From: a bacterium
GTDB lineage: Bacteria > Chloroflexota > Anaerolineae > Caldilineales > Caldilineaceae
Reading direction: 5' to 3'
NCBI GenBank assembly: GCA_016124945.1
Contig: WGMT01000022.1
Coordinates: 1 to 64,000, forward strand
DNA length: 64,000 nucleotides
Below the pieces are notes generated by a model, which was given only the letters and a program-made list of their open reading frames with translations, was not told where the DNA came from and did no database searches. Positions 26,555 to 33,813 of this stretch are shown here, piece by piece (positions within the stretch are counted from its first letter, which is position 1; each line of letters begins with the position of its first letter). Both the position numbers and the translations under genes were made by a program.

Positions 26555-26925
26555 CACTCTACCGCATGGGCAAGCCCTTTGAACGTCGCCAGCTCTCCGC
26601 CGGAGAAAACCAACTTTTCGCCGTCGCCACGCTGTGGGCGCTGCGCCAGGTGTCGCGCCGCCCCATGCCGGTGGTGATCGACACACCGCTCAGCCGCCTG
26701 GACAGCGAACACCGCCTGAGCATGTTGCGGGAATTCTTCCCCCACGCCGGGCACCAGGTGATCATCCTGGCCACCGACGCCGAAGTGGACGAGGCCCAGT
26801 ACGAAGTGCTGGAACCAGTCATTTCCCACGTCTATGAGATGAACTACGACACGACGCAGAATACCGTCAACTACCGGCGTATAGAAAACACCGCACCTCC
26901 CCCCCGACTGCATCAAATCAACTAA
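26551..26925 (+). CDS. dndD: DndD, C-terminal part (ABC signature, Walker B)
   Basis: A 124-residue continuation of DndD in the -1 frame. It carries the ABC signature RRQLSAGENQLF and Walker B PVVIDTPLSRLD followed by the switch-histidine region. It can be read from GTG 26551, which overlaps the preceding TGA as GTGA. Either the gene is frameshifted (sequencing error or decay), or the two halves are made by coupled re-initiation as a split ATPase. The high conservation of both parts argues against old decay. Confidence 0.85.
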   Translation: MTLYRMGKPFERRQLSAGENQLFAVATLWALRQVSRRPMPVVIDTPLSRLDSEHRLSMLREFFPHAGHQVIILATDAEVDEAQYEVLEPVISHVYEMNYDTTQNTVNYRRIENTAPPPRLHQIN

Positions 26926-26940
26926 TCATTACCCAGCGTC

Positions 26941-27345
26941 ATGAATTACAACCGGATTCGCTTTGGCCTTGAACCATCAAAACGGCTGGAAACTCTACAG
27001 GTAAGGACTGACCTTACCGCCAATCTATTAGCGCGCATTGGCTTTTGTGCTTCTCTCCGAGTGCCAACAGTTCCTAGATTGGCGGATTATATGCCGGAGA
27101 GTACACGCGAAATTGATCGTCACACGCTGACAGGGCGATGGGATCAACTGTTTATCGCCCTGATCAAAGTTCGTTGTCGCAAGGATGGTATACCCGCCGA
27201 TGAACTTTTGGATCAATTCAAAGCTCACATGAATCGTGGTGTGTTGCTACTCAACGCCAGTATGCAAAGAATTGATACTACTGCACCCGCTTTGCTTCTA
27301 GACTTTCATCAACACAGCCTGAGCGGAGAATCAGATGACCAATAA
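26941..27345 (+). CDS. dndE: DndE, phosphorothioation accessory protein
   Basis: A 134-residue protein matching DndE, a small tetrameric protein that binds nicked DNA in the DndCDE complex. The late HMNRGVLLL motif and the N-terminal LARIGFCASLR helix fit the family. It follows dndD after 15 bases and overlaps dndA by 11 bases. The length is near the usual 110-135. Confidence 0.9.
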   Translation: MNYNRIRFGLEPSKRLETLQVRTDLTANLLARIGFCASLRVPTVPRLADYMPESTREIDRHTLTGRWDQLFIALIKVRCRKDGIPADELLDQFKAHMNRGVLLLNASMQRIDTTAPALLLDFHQHSLSGESDDQ

Positions 27346-28513
27346 GCCGATCTATCTTGACTACAACGCCACCACCCCTGTCGATCCACGCGTGGTTGAC
27401 GCCATGCTGCCCTACTTCAGCGAAGTCTTCGGCAATGCCGCCAGCAACGATCACGAGTACGGACTGGAAGCCAAACGCGCCGTGGATGCGGCACGGGCGC
27501 AGATTGCGGCGCTGATCAATGCACGCCCTGAGGAGATCATCTTTACCAGCGGCGCAACCGAGTCGGACAACATTGCGATCTTTGGCGTCGCCGAACGCTA
27601 CGCCGACAAAGGCGACCATATCATCACCTGTGTCACCGAACACAAGGCGGTGCTTGATCCATGTAAGCGTTTGGAGCAATTGGGCAAACGGGTGACCTAT
27701 CTGCCGGTGGATGGCGATGGGCGGGTTGATCCCGATGCCGTGCGTAAGGCAATTACACCTGAGACGATCCTGATTTCGATTATGGCCGCCAACAACGAGA
27801 TTGGTACGGTTGCGCCGTTGGCTGAAATCGGTGCAATCGCCGCCGAACATGACATCCTCTTTCACAGCGACGCCGCCCAGGCAGTCGGCCATATCCCAAT
27901 CGACGTGGAAGCTATGCAGATCCATCTGCTCTCGATTTCGGCCCACAAATTCTGCGGCCCCAAGGGCATCGGTGTGCTCTACCGGCGGCGCAGCAACCCG
28001 CGCGTCGATCTGGCGCCAGTGATCTACGGCGGCGGCCACGAACGCGGTCTACGCTCAGGCACGCTCAACGTGCCGTCGATTGTGGGCATGGGCAAGGCGG
28101 CGGAGATTGCCAAACGGGAAATGGGGGCCGAAGCGAAGCGCTTTCGCACCTGGACCCAACAGATGTACCAGCGTTTCGTCGAGGAGATTGGCGATGTTGT
28201 GCTCAACGGTCACCCAACGCAGCGGTTGCCGCACAACCTCAACGTTAGTTTTACAGGCGTTGAAAGCCGGGCACTGATTGTGCAATTGGCAGGGGCGGTG
28301 GCATTTGCGACGGGTTCAGCCTGTACTTCGGAGAGTGTTGAACCTTCTCACGTGATTGAGGCGTTGGATGCTGACGAGACCCGCGTCCATAGCGCAATTC
28401 GTATCAGTGTAGGACGATTTAACACTGATGCGCAGATTGTTAGCGCAACTGACAAAATAGTTGATTCCGTCGGTTCATTGAAACAACTCAACGCTTTGCT
28501 AGCGACGTACTAA
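27335..28513 (+). CDS. dndA: DndA/IscS-type cysteine desulfurase
   Basis: A 392-residue class V PLP enzyme. It opens with YLDYNATTPV; the PLP lysine is K205 in SAHKFCGPKG; the active-site cysteine is C330 in TGSACTSE. It mobilises sulfur from cysteine for DndC. In most dnd loci dndA is first or absent and replaced by a housekeeping IscS; here it is the last gene of the operon, overlapping dndE. Confidence 0.93.
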   Translation: MTNKPIYLDYNATTPVDPRVVDAMLPYFSEVFGNAASNDHEYGLEAKRAVDAARAQIAALINARPEEIIFTSGATESDNIAIFGVAERYADKGDHIITCVTEHKAVLDPCKRLEQLGKRVTYLPVDGDGRVDPDAVRKAITPETILISIMAANNEIGTVAPLAEIGAIAAEHDILFHSDAAQAVGHIPIDVEAMQIHLLSISAHKFCGPKGIGVLYRRRSNPRVDLAPVIYGGGHERGLRSGTLNVPSIVGMGKAAEIAKREMGAEAKRFRTWTQQMYQRFVEEIGDVVLNGHPTQRLPHNLNVSFTGVESRALIVQLAGAVAFATGSACTSESVEPSHVIEALDADETRVHSAIRISVGRFNTDAQIVSATDKIVDSVGSLKQLNALLATY

Positions 28514-28551
28514 ACGCCAACTAATGGCAAAAGTGGAATCGCTGGTATAGT

Positions 28552-29532
28552 TCAGTGTCTGCAAAAAACGTTCACACGGTGCCAGCGAAGCGACTCACGA
28601 TCTGGATGCAAGGACTCGTCTTTCGGTAGCAGGATTGATGCACCGTTTAGTTCGCCTAAATGATGGGGAGAATTGTTGCCCTTGGATAACTGCGGGGATG
28701 TTTTGACCTTGTAATCATCTGTAACAGTCAAAAGACCTTCATCAAAAGCCCAATGACAGGTCGGAGATAGAGCAATACCATTTGTCGGATCGTCGTTATA
28801 GTTCACACTCCACGGCACAATGTGCGCGCCGACAACGGCGATGTGTCCGCTATTAGTTACAAGCCGCAGCCCAGTCATAGCACATCGATACTCATACGCT
28901 TGCCGTACTGCCAGCCGAAAGCCTTGATTACGGACAGCCGGCTCCACTTCTGATTCAAAATATGGGGTATGTTCTTTAATTCTATGCCTTGCTTGTTCGA
29001 CAAGTTTGAGGCTGTACTGATACGCTTGCTGATTTACAAACCCTTGAGCAAGTAATTGCTTCGCTATCTCCTCAGAAAAGTATCTGTTGAGCAGGATGTT
29101 TCTTAACACGTCCCTGCTATTTTCCTCAAGCAACAACTGATGTAGAGGTTCGTCAAGTGTAGCGCCGTAGACAGTCTCGTTAAGCCTTGACACTGCATGG
29201 ATCTTCGCCGTGATCTGCTGCCCAGGTCGCAGTTTCAGATGCCAGAAACCATCGCTTTGTAAATGAAAGAACGGCATGGCTATATTGCCACGCCGATCTG
29301 GAGGCATAACGAGAGACCAGTACCCTGCGAACAGTTCAAGCAAATTTTCATTCAACTCAATGAGATTGGTTGTGATCGCGTCTTCCGAATAGCGATCTAG
29401 CACTGACAGCAGCAAAAGTGCTTTGTGCGGAGCCTGGTGTCGTGTTGTAGAGATCTCACGCCATTGATTGCCCTTGTCTGTCTTCAATTTTGAGAATCGG
29501 ACTACGTATTCATCAAGTGTAGATGTTGCCAT
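28552..29532 (-). CDS. SBD-HNH endonuclease, predicted phosphorothioate-dependent
   Basis: A 326-residue nuclease. The N-terminal half (about 15-150) resembles the sulfur-binding domain of ScoMcrA-type enzymes (QAPHKALLLLSVLD; later MPFFHLQSDGFWHL). The C-terminal third is an HNH_2 nuclease (CAMTGLR, then AHIVPWS, NGIALSPTCHWAFDEGLLTV). Known SBD-HNH enzymes cut DNA carrying phosphorothioates. Its start ATG shares a base with the stop of the PLD-like gene (TAATG), so the two are co-translated. It converges on dndA with 38 bases between stops. Phosphorothioate dependence is inferred from the fold and location. Confidence 0.85.
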   Translation of the reverse strand: MATSTLDEYVVRFSKLKTDKGNQWREISTTRHQAPHKALLLLSVLDRYSEDAITTNLIELNENLLELFAGYWSLVMPPDRRGNIAMPFFHLQSDGFWHLKLRPGQQITAKIHAVSRLNETVYGATLDEPLHQLLLEENSRDVLRNILLNRYFSEEIAKQLLAQGFVNQQAYQYSLKLVEQARHRIKEHTPYFESEVEPAVRNQGFRLAVRQAYEYRCAMTGLRLVTNSGHIAVVGAHIVPWSVNYNDDPTNGIALSPTCHWAFDEGLLTVTDDYKVKTSPQLSKGNNSPHHLGELNGASILLPKDESLHPDRESLRWHRVNVFCRH

Positions 29533-30176
29533 TATTGTATGCTCTTGCAGACCTGGGCTATCCACAACCGGGCGAAAGTCTCCACATCCGCCTGCACCAA
29601 CTCGGCGAAACCGTCTTTCCAGGAACAGAAGACCTTGAACCGCTCATAGTTGAGGATCGTCCCGCGCACCGTCTCGTTGTTGGAGCCTTCAAACGAGATC
29701 TGGTTGCCTTCGCTGTCGCTGAAGATGCCGAACTTGGTGTGGAACTCGCCGCCTTCAAGTTTGTTGATGGGCAGCGCCAGGCGCAATGTGATCACGCCGT
29801 CCGCGATCATCCACGCCAGGGCGGAAAGGGTGTCGCCGGCCAGCGTCTTGGCCAGATCATCGATGTTGCGTTTGAGCACACCGTGCAGCAGGCGGTCATG
29901 GCGCGCTTCTTCGCCGATTTCCATCGCGTTCCAATCGGCGGCGTCGAGGACAGGGCTGGCGAGCAGGCGCATCTGTCCTTCGTTGTCGGCAAAGGTCACC
30001 AACCCGGCGGAGACCGTCTTCAACCAGCCCGAACTGAAATAACCCACCCCGCGATCATAACGGCGCGCAATCTGCAGAATGGGCACAAAGAAATCGTCCG
30101 CCAAATTATGTTCAGACGCGTTGAGCGTTGTGGGCAAGGATAGACTTGTCAGCATCGGTGCGTGCTGCATTTCCAT
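29532..30176 (-). CDS. PLD-like domain protein coupled to the SBD-HNH nuclease
   Basis: About 214 residues with one phospholipase D-type motif: FHTKFGIF (H-x-K) followed by FEGSNNETVRG (GSxN). The N-terminal part (RRYDRGVGYFSSGWL) is the start seen in PLD modules fused to large helicases in defence loci, but no helicase follows. It is either a stand-alone nuclease-like subunit or a truncated helicase-PLD protein. The start is uncertain (ATG 30176, 30170 or 30155; no clear ribosome binding site). Its stop overlaps the nuclease start. Confidence 0.72.
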   Translation of the reverse strand: MEMQHAPMLTSLSLPTTLNASEHNLADDFFVPILQIARRYDRGVGYFSSGWLKTVSAGLVTFADNEGQMRLLASPVLDAADWNAMEIGEEARHDRLLHGVLKRNIDDLAKTLAGDTLSALAWMIADGVITLRLALPINKLEGGEFHTKFGIFSDSEGNQISFEGSNNETVRGTILNYERFKVFCSWKDGFAELVQADVETFARLWIAQVCKSIQ

Positions 30177-30351
30177 GAGGGGGAGAAAGGTACGGAGCCG
30201 GTGTCGTTGATCCCCGAGATAGATTCTTTGCTGTAGTATAGAGCAGGATATGGGGTGGGGCAAATGCGTAATTTTTAACAGAATCCGCAGGGTATCGGTC
30301 TAAAGCATCGATCTAGATACCTTCACCAGCCACAAAAAAACCAAGACCCCA

Positions 30352-30415
30352 TCCTTGCTATGTCAATCGTCGCGCAATTGACGGGACCCACGTGGCACGT
30401 GAGCTTTCGCAAGGA
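30352..30415. other. Possible structured element upstream of PLD-like gene
   Basis: TCCTTGC at 30352-30358 pairs with GCAAGGA at 30409-30415 around two inner hairpins (GTCAAT/ATTGAC and CACGT-GGC-ACGTG). On the minus strand a run of seven T lies shortly after. It could be a terminator or leader structure. Nothing else is evident in 30177-30546. Confidence 0.35.
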
Positions 30416-30546
30416 CAGGGCCTTCTGATGTCAAAGTTCTACCACAGTCTGGTGTCTTGTCAAGATAAGATGGGTTCGTCACATCCGCCGCCTCTTCACC
30501 TTCGCTCTCCGCCGAGATTAGCCAATTGCCGAGTCGCGAAATTTCC

Positions 30547-30589
30547 TTGACGAGTGGCGAGTTATCGTTATACTATCATTAAAGTGATA
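30547..30589 (+). promoter_or_regulatory. Promoter and putative operator of Phd-RelE operon
   Basis: TTGACG (30547-30552), 16 bases, then TATACT (30569-30574). A palindrome TATCA-N6-TGATA (30574-30589) begins in the -10 element, a good position for autorepression by the antitoxin-toxin complex. The antitoxin start is 23 bases beyond the palindrome. Confidence 0.65.
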
Positions 30590-30611
30590 AGCAGCGGAAG
30601 GAGACAACAAC

Positions 30612-30902
30612 ATGCTGGCATCCCCCCAAATCTTGCCGATGAGTGATATGCGCAATCGCCACACCGAAGTGCTGGAGAAACTCACAGCCGGACCGGTGTT
30701 TTTGACGCGGCATGGTGTCGGCGAAGCGGTGTTGCTGTCCAATGAACAGTGGGCAAGTCTGATGGAATATATTGAAGAACAAGCCGATGCCATCGATGTG
30801 CTCAAAGCCCAGCTAGAAATTGCCCGTGGCGAAGACGTCATCGAAGCGGTAGACATCTCAGAACTTGAGGATTTCGCACGTGGAGAACGTCTATCAACTT
30901 AA
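30612..30902 (+). CDS. Phd/YefM-family antitoxin
   Basis: A 96-residue antitoxin: LPMSDMRNRHTEVLEKL, then GPVFLTRHGVGEAVLLSNEQWASLMEY, the Phd/YefM pattern. An acidic tail (VDISELEDFARGE) should wrap the toxin. GGAAGGAG lies upstream. It overlaps the RelE gene by 23 bases. Confidence 0.88.
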   Translation: MLASPQILPMSDMRNRHTEVLEKLTAGPVFLTRHGVGEAVLLSNEQWASLMEYIEEQADAIDVLKAQLEIARGEDVIEAVDISELEDFARGERLST

Positions 30903-31167
30903 GTGGAAAAGAAACATCCGCACACAACTTCGTTCTGTGCCGGAACGCATCCGTGAGGAGACAGTGCAGGCGATCCTCAATTTGCGCAACGAGCCGTTCC
31001 CACCAGACGCCGAAGAGCTGCGTGATCACTACAAAGGGATTTGGAAGATCAAAATCGATGGCTGGCGCATCCTTTATCAGGTCGACGAAATCGCCATGAC
31101 GGTGACTGTGCTCGCCGTCAAACGACGTGATCCCAACACCTATCTGAAACTGTTTTCTCTTCTTTAA
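30880..31167 (+). CDS. RelE/ParE-family toxin
   Basis: A 95-residue RelE-superfamily protein with LKWKRNIRTQLRSVPERI, then YKGIWKIKIDGWRILYQVDE and VLAVKRRDPNTYLKLF. The basic and tyrosine-rich surface of ribosome-dependent mRNA interferases is present. GTG 30880 starts inside the antitoxin frame. The stop abuts the convergent gene on the minus strand. Confidence 0.87.
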   Translation: MENVYQLKWKRNIRTQLRSVPERIREETVQAILNLRNEPFPPDAEELRDHYKGIWKIKIDGWRILYQVDEIAMTVTVLAVKRRDPNTYLKLFSLL

Positions 31168-31388
31168 TGGCCTTTGAGCTTCCCAAGCGCAGAAAGATTC
31201 GACGCATCCCCACCATCAATCCCATACTTTCCCCGCAGCACTTCCACCCGCCGCTCGCGGATCTCCTCAAAGACATCTTCCAACGACACATCTGCCGCCT
31301 GCTCTCCTTCGATCTCAGCCAGCAGCGTGCCCAGTTCTTCTACGGTTTCGTTGAAACGGGCCAATCGTTCCAGGGTTTCTTTGTTCAT
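31164..31388 (-). CDS. Small helical protein downstream of nucleotidyltransferase
   Basis: A 74-residue (or 84 from ATG 31418) acidic helical protein, MNKETLERLARFNETVEEL at the start. I recognise no family. It directly follows the MNT gene (the start lies 5 bases past its stop), where a HEPN toxin is usually found, but it lacks the HEPN Rx4-6H motif. It may be a replacement partner or an unrelated gene. Confidence 0.55.
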   Translation of the reverse strand: MNKETLERLARFNETVEELGTLLAEIEGEQAADVSLEDVFEEIRERRVEVLRGKYGIDGGDASNLSALGKLKGH

Positions 31389-31392
31389 CGGA

Positions 31393-31725
31393 TCACTGCT
31401 CGCGGAGATAGTGGACATGGGCTTGCTGCTCAACTTCGTGGCGGAAATAGGGGCTGAGGAAGTTGGGCGTTTGCAGGTCGACCTGTCGGCCCAGCAGATC
31501 GGAAAGCTCCGCTTGCATGGCGAAAAAGGCAAAGCCCGGCGTGTGGCCCGGCTCGAATTCTACCAGCACGTCCACATCGCTTTCGGCGTCAAACACATCG
31601 CTTAAAATCGAGCCGAAAAATGCCAGCTTGCGAATGTGATGGCGGCGGCAGAAGTCGCGTATCGCTTTCGCTGGTATTTCGATGGGGTAGGTCTTCGTTT
31701 GATCTTCGAAGATGATCTCATTCAC
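31393..31725 (-). CDS. MNT-type minimal nucleotidyltransferase
   Basis: A 110-residue nucleotidyltransferase with the signature FFGSILSDVFDAESDVDVLVEF (GS-x-D-x-D). MNT proteins usually act as antitoxins that AMPylate a HEPN toxin. Start GTG 31725 has GAGGATC before it and fits the domain onset. The HNH gene upstream is 16 bases away, so all four genes from 32590 to 31164 may form one operon. Confidence 0.85.
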   Translation of the reverse strand: MNEIIFEDQTKTYPIEIPAKAIRDFCRRHHIRKLAFFGSILSDVFDAESDVDVLVEFEPGHTPGFAFFAMQAELSDLLGRQVDLQTPNFLSPYFRHEVEQQAHVHYLREQ

Positions 31726-31741
31726 GATGATCCTCGTTCCC

Positions 31742-32161
31742 TTAGTGCGGTGGGTGCCATCCCGCTGCAATCCATCCTCGCCGAGAACGGACGATGAAAG
31801 CATTGTTCATCTGTAACGCATGAACTGTCGCCCGACCAACTGGGCTGAGCCCTTCGATGTACAGACCACCTTGTCGCCAGGCAAAGTGATCGTTCCACTG
31901 TTGCCGTCTTGGGTGAAACAAAGGGACAACCTCACCGGTTTCCAGATCCATTGCATGATCCAGTGCGCCTTTGAATCGGTTGCACCGAGGACAAGCCAAC
32001 CAAAGATTCGATTCCTCAGAACCACCACCTAGCGCCTCCGGCATGATGTGGTCAATTTCGAGCGGCATACCAAGCACAGCCTCCTGACTCTGACAGTACC
32101 CGCACCGGTATTGTGCTGTTTCAGCTACCCGCCGTCGTAATGCTTGTGGAAGGTATGGCAT
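31742..32161 (-). CDS. HNH endonuclease
   Basis: A 139-residue stand-alone HNH nuclease. Zinc-binding CxxC pairs (CGYC and CPRC) flank the LEIDHIMPEALGGGSEESNLWLA core with its DH and N residues. Such small HNH proteins are common next to small RHH-like genes in cyanobacteria and Chloroflexota. It follows the RHH-like gene with a 9-base gap. Confidence 0.87.
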   Translation of the reverse strand: MPYLPQALRRRVAETAQYRCGYCQSQEAVLGMPLEIDHIMPEALGGGSEESNLWLACPRCNRFKGALDHAMDLETGEVVPLFHPRRQQWNDHFAWRQGGLYIEGLSPVGRATVHALQMNNAFIVRSRRGWIAAGWHPPH

Positions 32162-32170
32162 TGTGCTGAA

Positions 32171-32590
32171 TCACTGCGAGTGGTTGTTGAGTAGAGGAGT
32201 CAATTCGCGTCCACGCTCCTTCAGCGTAGACACCGCCTGCGCACGACGCACCAGCGCACGATCATACGCATCGACCAACGCTTGTTGGCGCTTCGCTTCG
32301 TCTTCGGTTAATGAACGTCGCTGCGCCAGTTCGTTCAACGTGGCGAGTTCTTCTTGTTGCTCAGGCGAAAGAACAGTCTGCGCCAGAAGCCAGAGGGACT
32401 CATCGGAGAGGTAGTCAAAAGCAGCCAATTCCTGTTCAACGTTGTGGGGCAGCAATGGCAAACCAGGCACCTCCTGCACCACCAAATCCCGAACGAGTTC
32501 GGACACGGATCGCTTTTGCTGTTGGGCAAAGCGTTCCAATTGTTCCACAGTTTCACTGGGCAATGTCACCACAACTGTTGTTTCCGTCAC
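32171..32590 (-). CDS. RHH-like protein with helical tail, partner of HNH gene
   Basis: A 139-residue protein. The N-terminus (TVVVTLPSETVEQLERFAQQQKRSVSELVRDLV) fits a ribbon-helix-helix DNA-binding domain. The rest is helical (LAQTVLSPEQQEELATLNELAQRR). It could regulate or restrain the HNH nuclease in toxin-antitoxin fashion; that role is inferred only from adjacency. Confidence 0.72.
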   Translation of the reverse strand: MTETTVVVTLPSETVEQLERFAQQQKRSVSELVRDLVVQEVPGLPLLPHNVEQELAAFDYLSDESLWLLAQTVLSPEQQEELATLNELAQRRSLTEDEAKRQQALVDAYDRALVRRAQAVSTLKERGRELTPLLNNHSQ

Positions 32591-32684
32591 CGGTGGCCTC
32601 CTTACTTCAACAATACCATTGCGCTTGGGTGTCTACATTCTACAACAAAATTTCAAAAAGCCGATCCAGGTCGAAAACTTCGGC

Positions 32685-32754
32685 GACAGTGCCTGGCACG
32701 GGCCAAACACATGCTCTCAACCGAACAACCCACCGGCCCGTGCCAGGCACTGTC
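32685..32754. repeat. GTGCCAGGCAC-type inverted repeat
   Basis: Perfect 20-base arms at 32685-32704 and 32735-32754 enclose a 30-base loop. The arms contain AGTGCCTGGCACGGG and complement, the same family as 325-408 and 47180-47262. It may act as a divergent-gene insulator or be a MITE-like element. Confidence 0.82.
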
Positions 32755-32875
32755 AACCACCCCCCAACTGCCCCTTCCCCCTAACTTGCGGTATACTGAA
32801 CCCGTCACAACCAACGTACCCACCGGCCGCCGGACCCCGTCCCCAGCAGCAACGCCCCACGTCGTCCCGCTGTCT

Positions 32876-32915
32876 TCAGCGGCGTCGTCCGTCGTCCGTC
32901 GTCTCTCGTCCCTCT
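32876..32915. repeat. GTCGTCC heptamer tandem repeat
   Basis: About five 7-base units (CGTCGTC, CGTCCGT) lie just upstream of the sugar isomerase-like gene. The rest of 32755-32936 shows no gene. Confidence 0.7.
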
Positions 32916-32936
32916 CCCCAGAAAGGACCCAACATC

Positions 32937-33707
32937 ATGGCAAAACCCATCCTTGCGGCGCAGCTCTACACCATCCGCGCCCACACCAAAACGACTGAAG
33001 ACTTTGCCGCCAGCATGCAGAAGATCCGCGACATCGGCTACAAAGCTGTGCAGGTTTCGGCCATCGGCCCCATTGCGCCCACCGACGTCAAACAGATCAC
33101 CGACGACAACGGCCTCACCATCTGCATCACCCACATCGGCTTCCCCCGCCTGCAAGAGGACCTCGACGCCGTCATCGAGGAACATCACCTCTGGAACTGT
33201 AAGCACGTGGCCGTGGGCAGCATGCCCAACGAATACCGCGAAGGCGGCGAGGACGCCTACCGCCGCTTCGCCGCCGAAGCCTCCGCCATCGGCGAGAAGC
33301 TCCACGCCGCCGGGCTCACCTTCAGCTACCACAACCACAGCTTCGAATTCGTCCGCTTCGGCCACCGCACCGGCCTCGACCTGATCTACGACGAAAGCGA
33401 TCCCCGCTTCCTGCAAGCCGAAATCGACACCTACTGGGTGCAGCACGGCGGCGCAGACCCCGCCGCCTGGATCCGCAAAGTCAGCGGCCGCATGCCCGTC
33501 GTCCACCTCAAAGACATGGTCATCCGCGACAACCAACAGACCATGGCCGAAGTGGGCGCAGGCAATATGAATTGGTCCGCCATCCTCGACGCCTGCCGCG
33601 ACGCCCAGGTCCAATGGTACGCCGTCGAACAGGACATCACCCCAGGCGATCCGTTTGAAAGTCTCGCCATCAGCTATCGGAATCTACGCGCGATGGGGCT
33701 TGAGTAG
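32937..33707 (+). CDS. Sugar phosphate isomerase/epimerase-like TIM-barrel protein
   Basis: A 256-residue xylose-isomerase-like (AP_endonuc_2) barrel. Expected metal ligands appear in YHNHSFEF, the EIDTYWV aspartate/glutamate region, VVHLKDM and a final YAVEQD. GAAAGGACC precedes ATG 32937. Family members isomerise keto-sugars or inositol derivatives. It precedes a glycosidase-like gene, compatible with carbohydrate use. Confidence 0.88.
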   Translation: MAKPILAAQLYTIRAHTKTTEDFAASMQKIRDIGYKAVQVSAIGPIAPTDVKQITDDNGLTICITHIGFPRLQEDLDAVIEEHHLWNCKHVAVGSMPNEYREGGEDAYRRFAAEASAIGEKLHAAGLTFSYHNHSFEFVRFGHRTGLDLIYDESDPRFLQAEIDTYWVQHGGADPAAWIRKVSGRMPVVHLKDMVIRDNQQTMAEVGAGNMNWSAILDACRDAQVQWYAVEQDITPGDPFESLAISYRNLRAMGLE

Positions 33708-33712
33708 AGAAG

Positions 33713-33801
33713 GGATTGGTGATTGGTGATTAGTGATTGGGGCAGAGGTGGCGATCTCTCCTCTGCCCCAATCACTAATCACCAATCACCAATCACAACT
33801 T
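33713..33801. repeat. Heptamer-built hairpin, second copy of the GGGGCAGAG-core element
   Basis: GATTGGTGATTGGTGATTAG on the left is mirrored by CTAATCACCAATCACCAATC on the right. The inner stem GGGGCAGAGG/CCTCTGCCCC matches the element at 18658-18760 almost base for base. Both copies end immediately before the ribosome binding site of the next gene. Confidence 0.87.
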
Positions 33802-33813
33802 TGGAGAACCAAC

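Noticed and set aside
26535-26560. Programmed -1 ribosomal frameshift in dndD
   Set aside because: No X-XXY-YYZ slippery heptamer or downstream pseudoknot is evident; indel or re-initiation is simpler.
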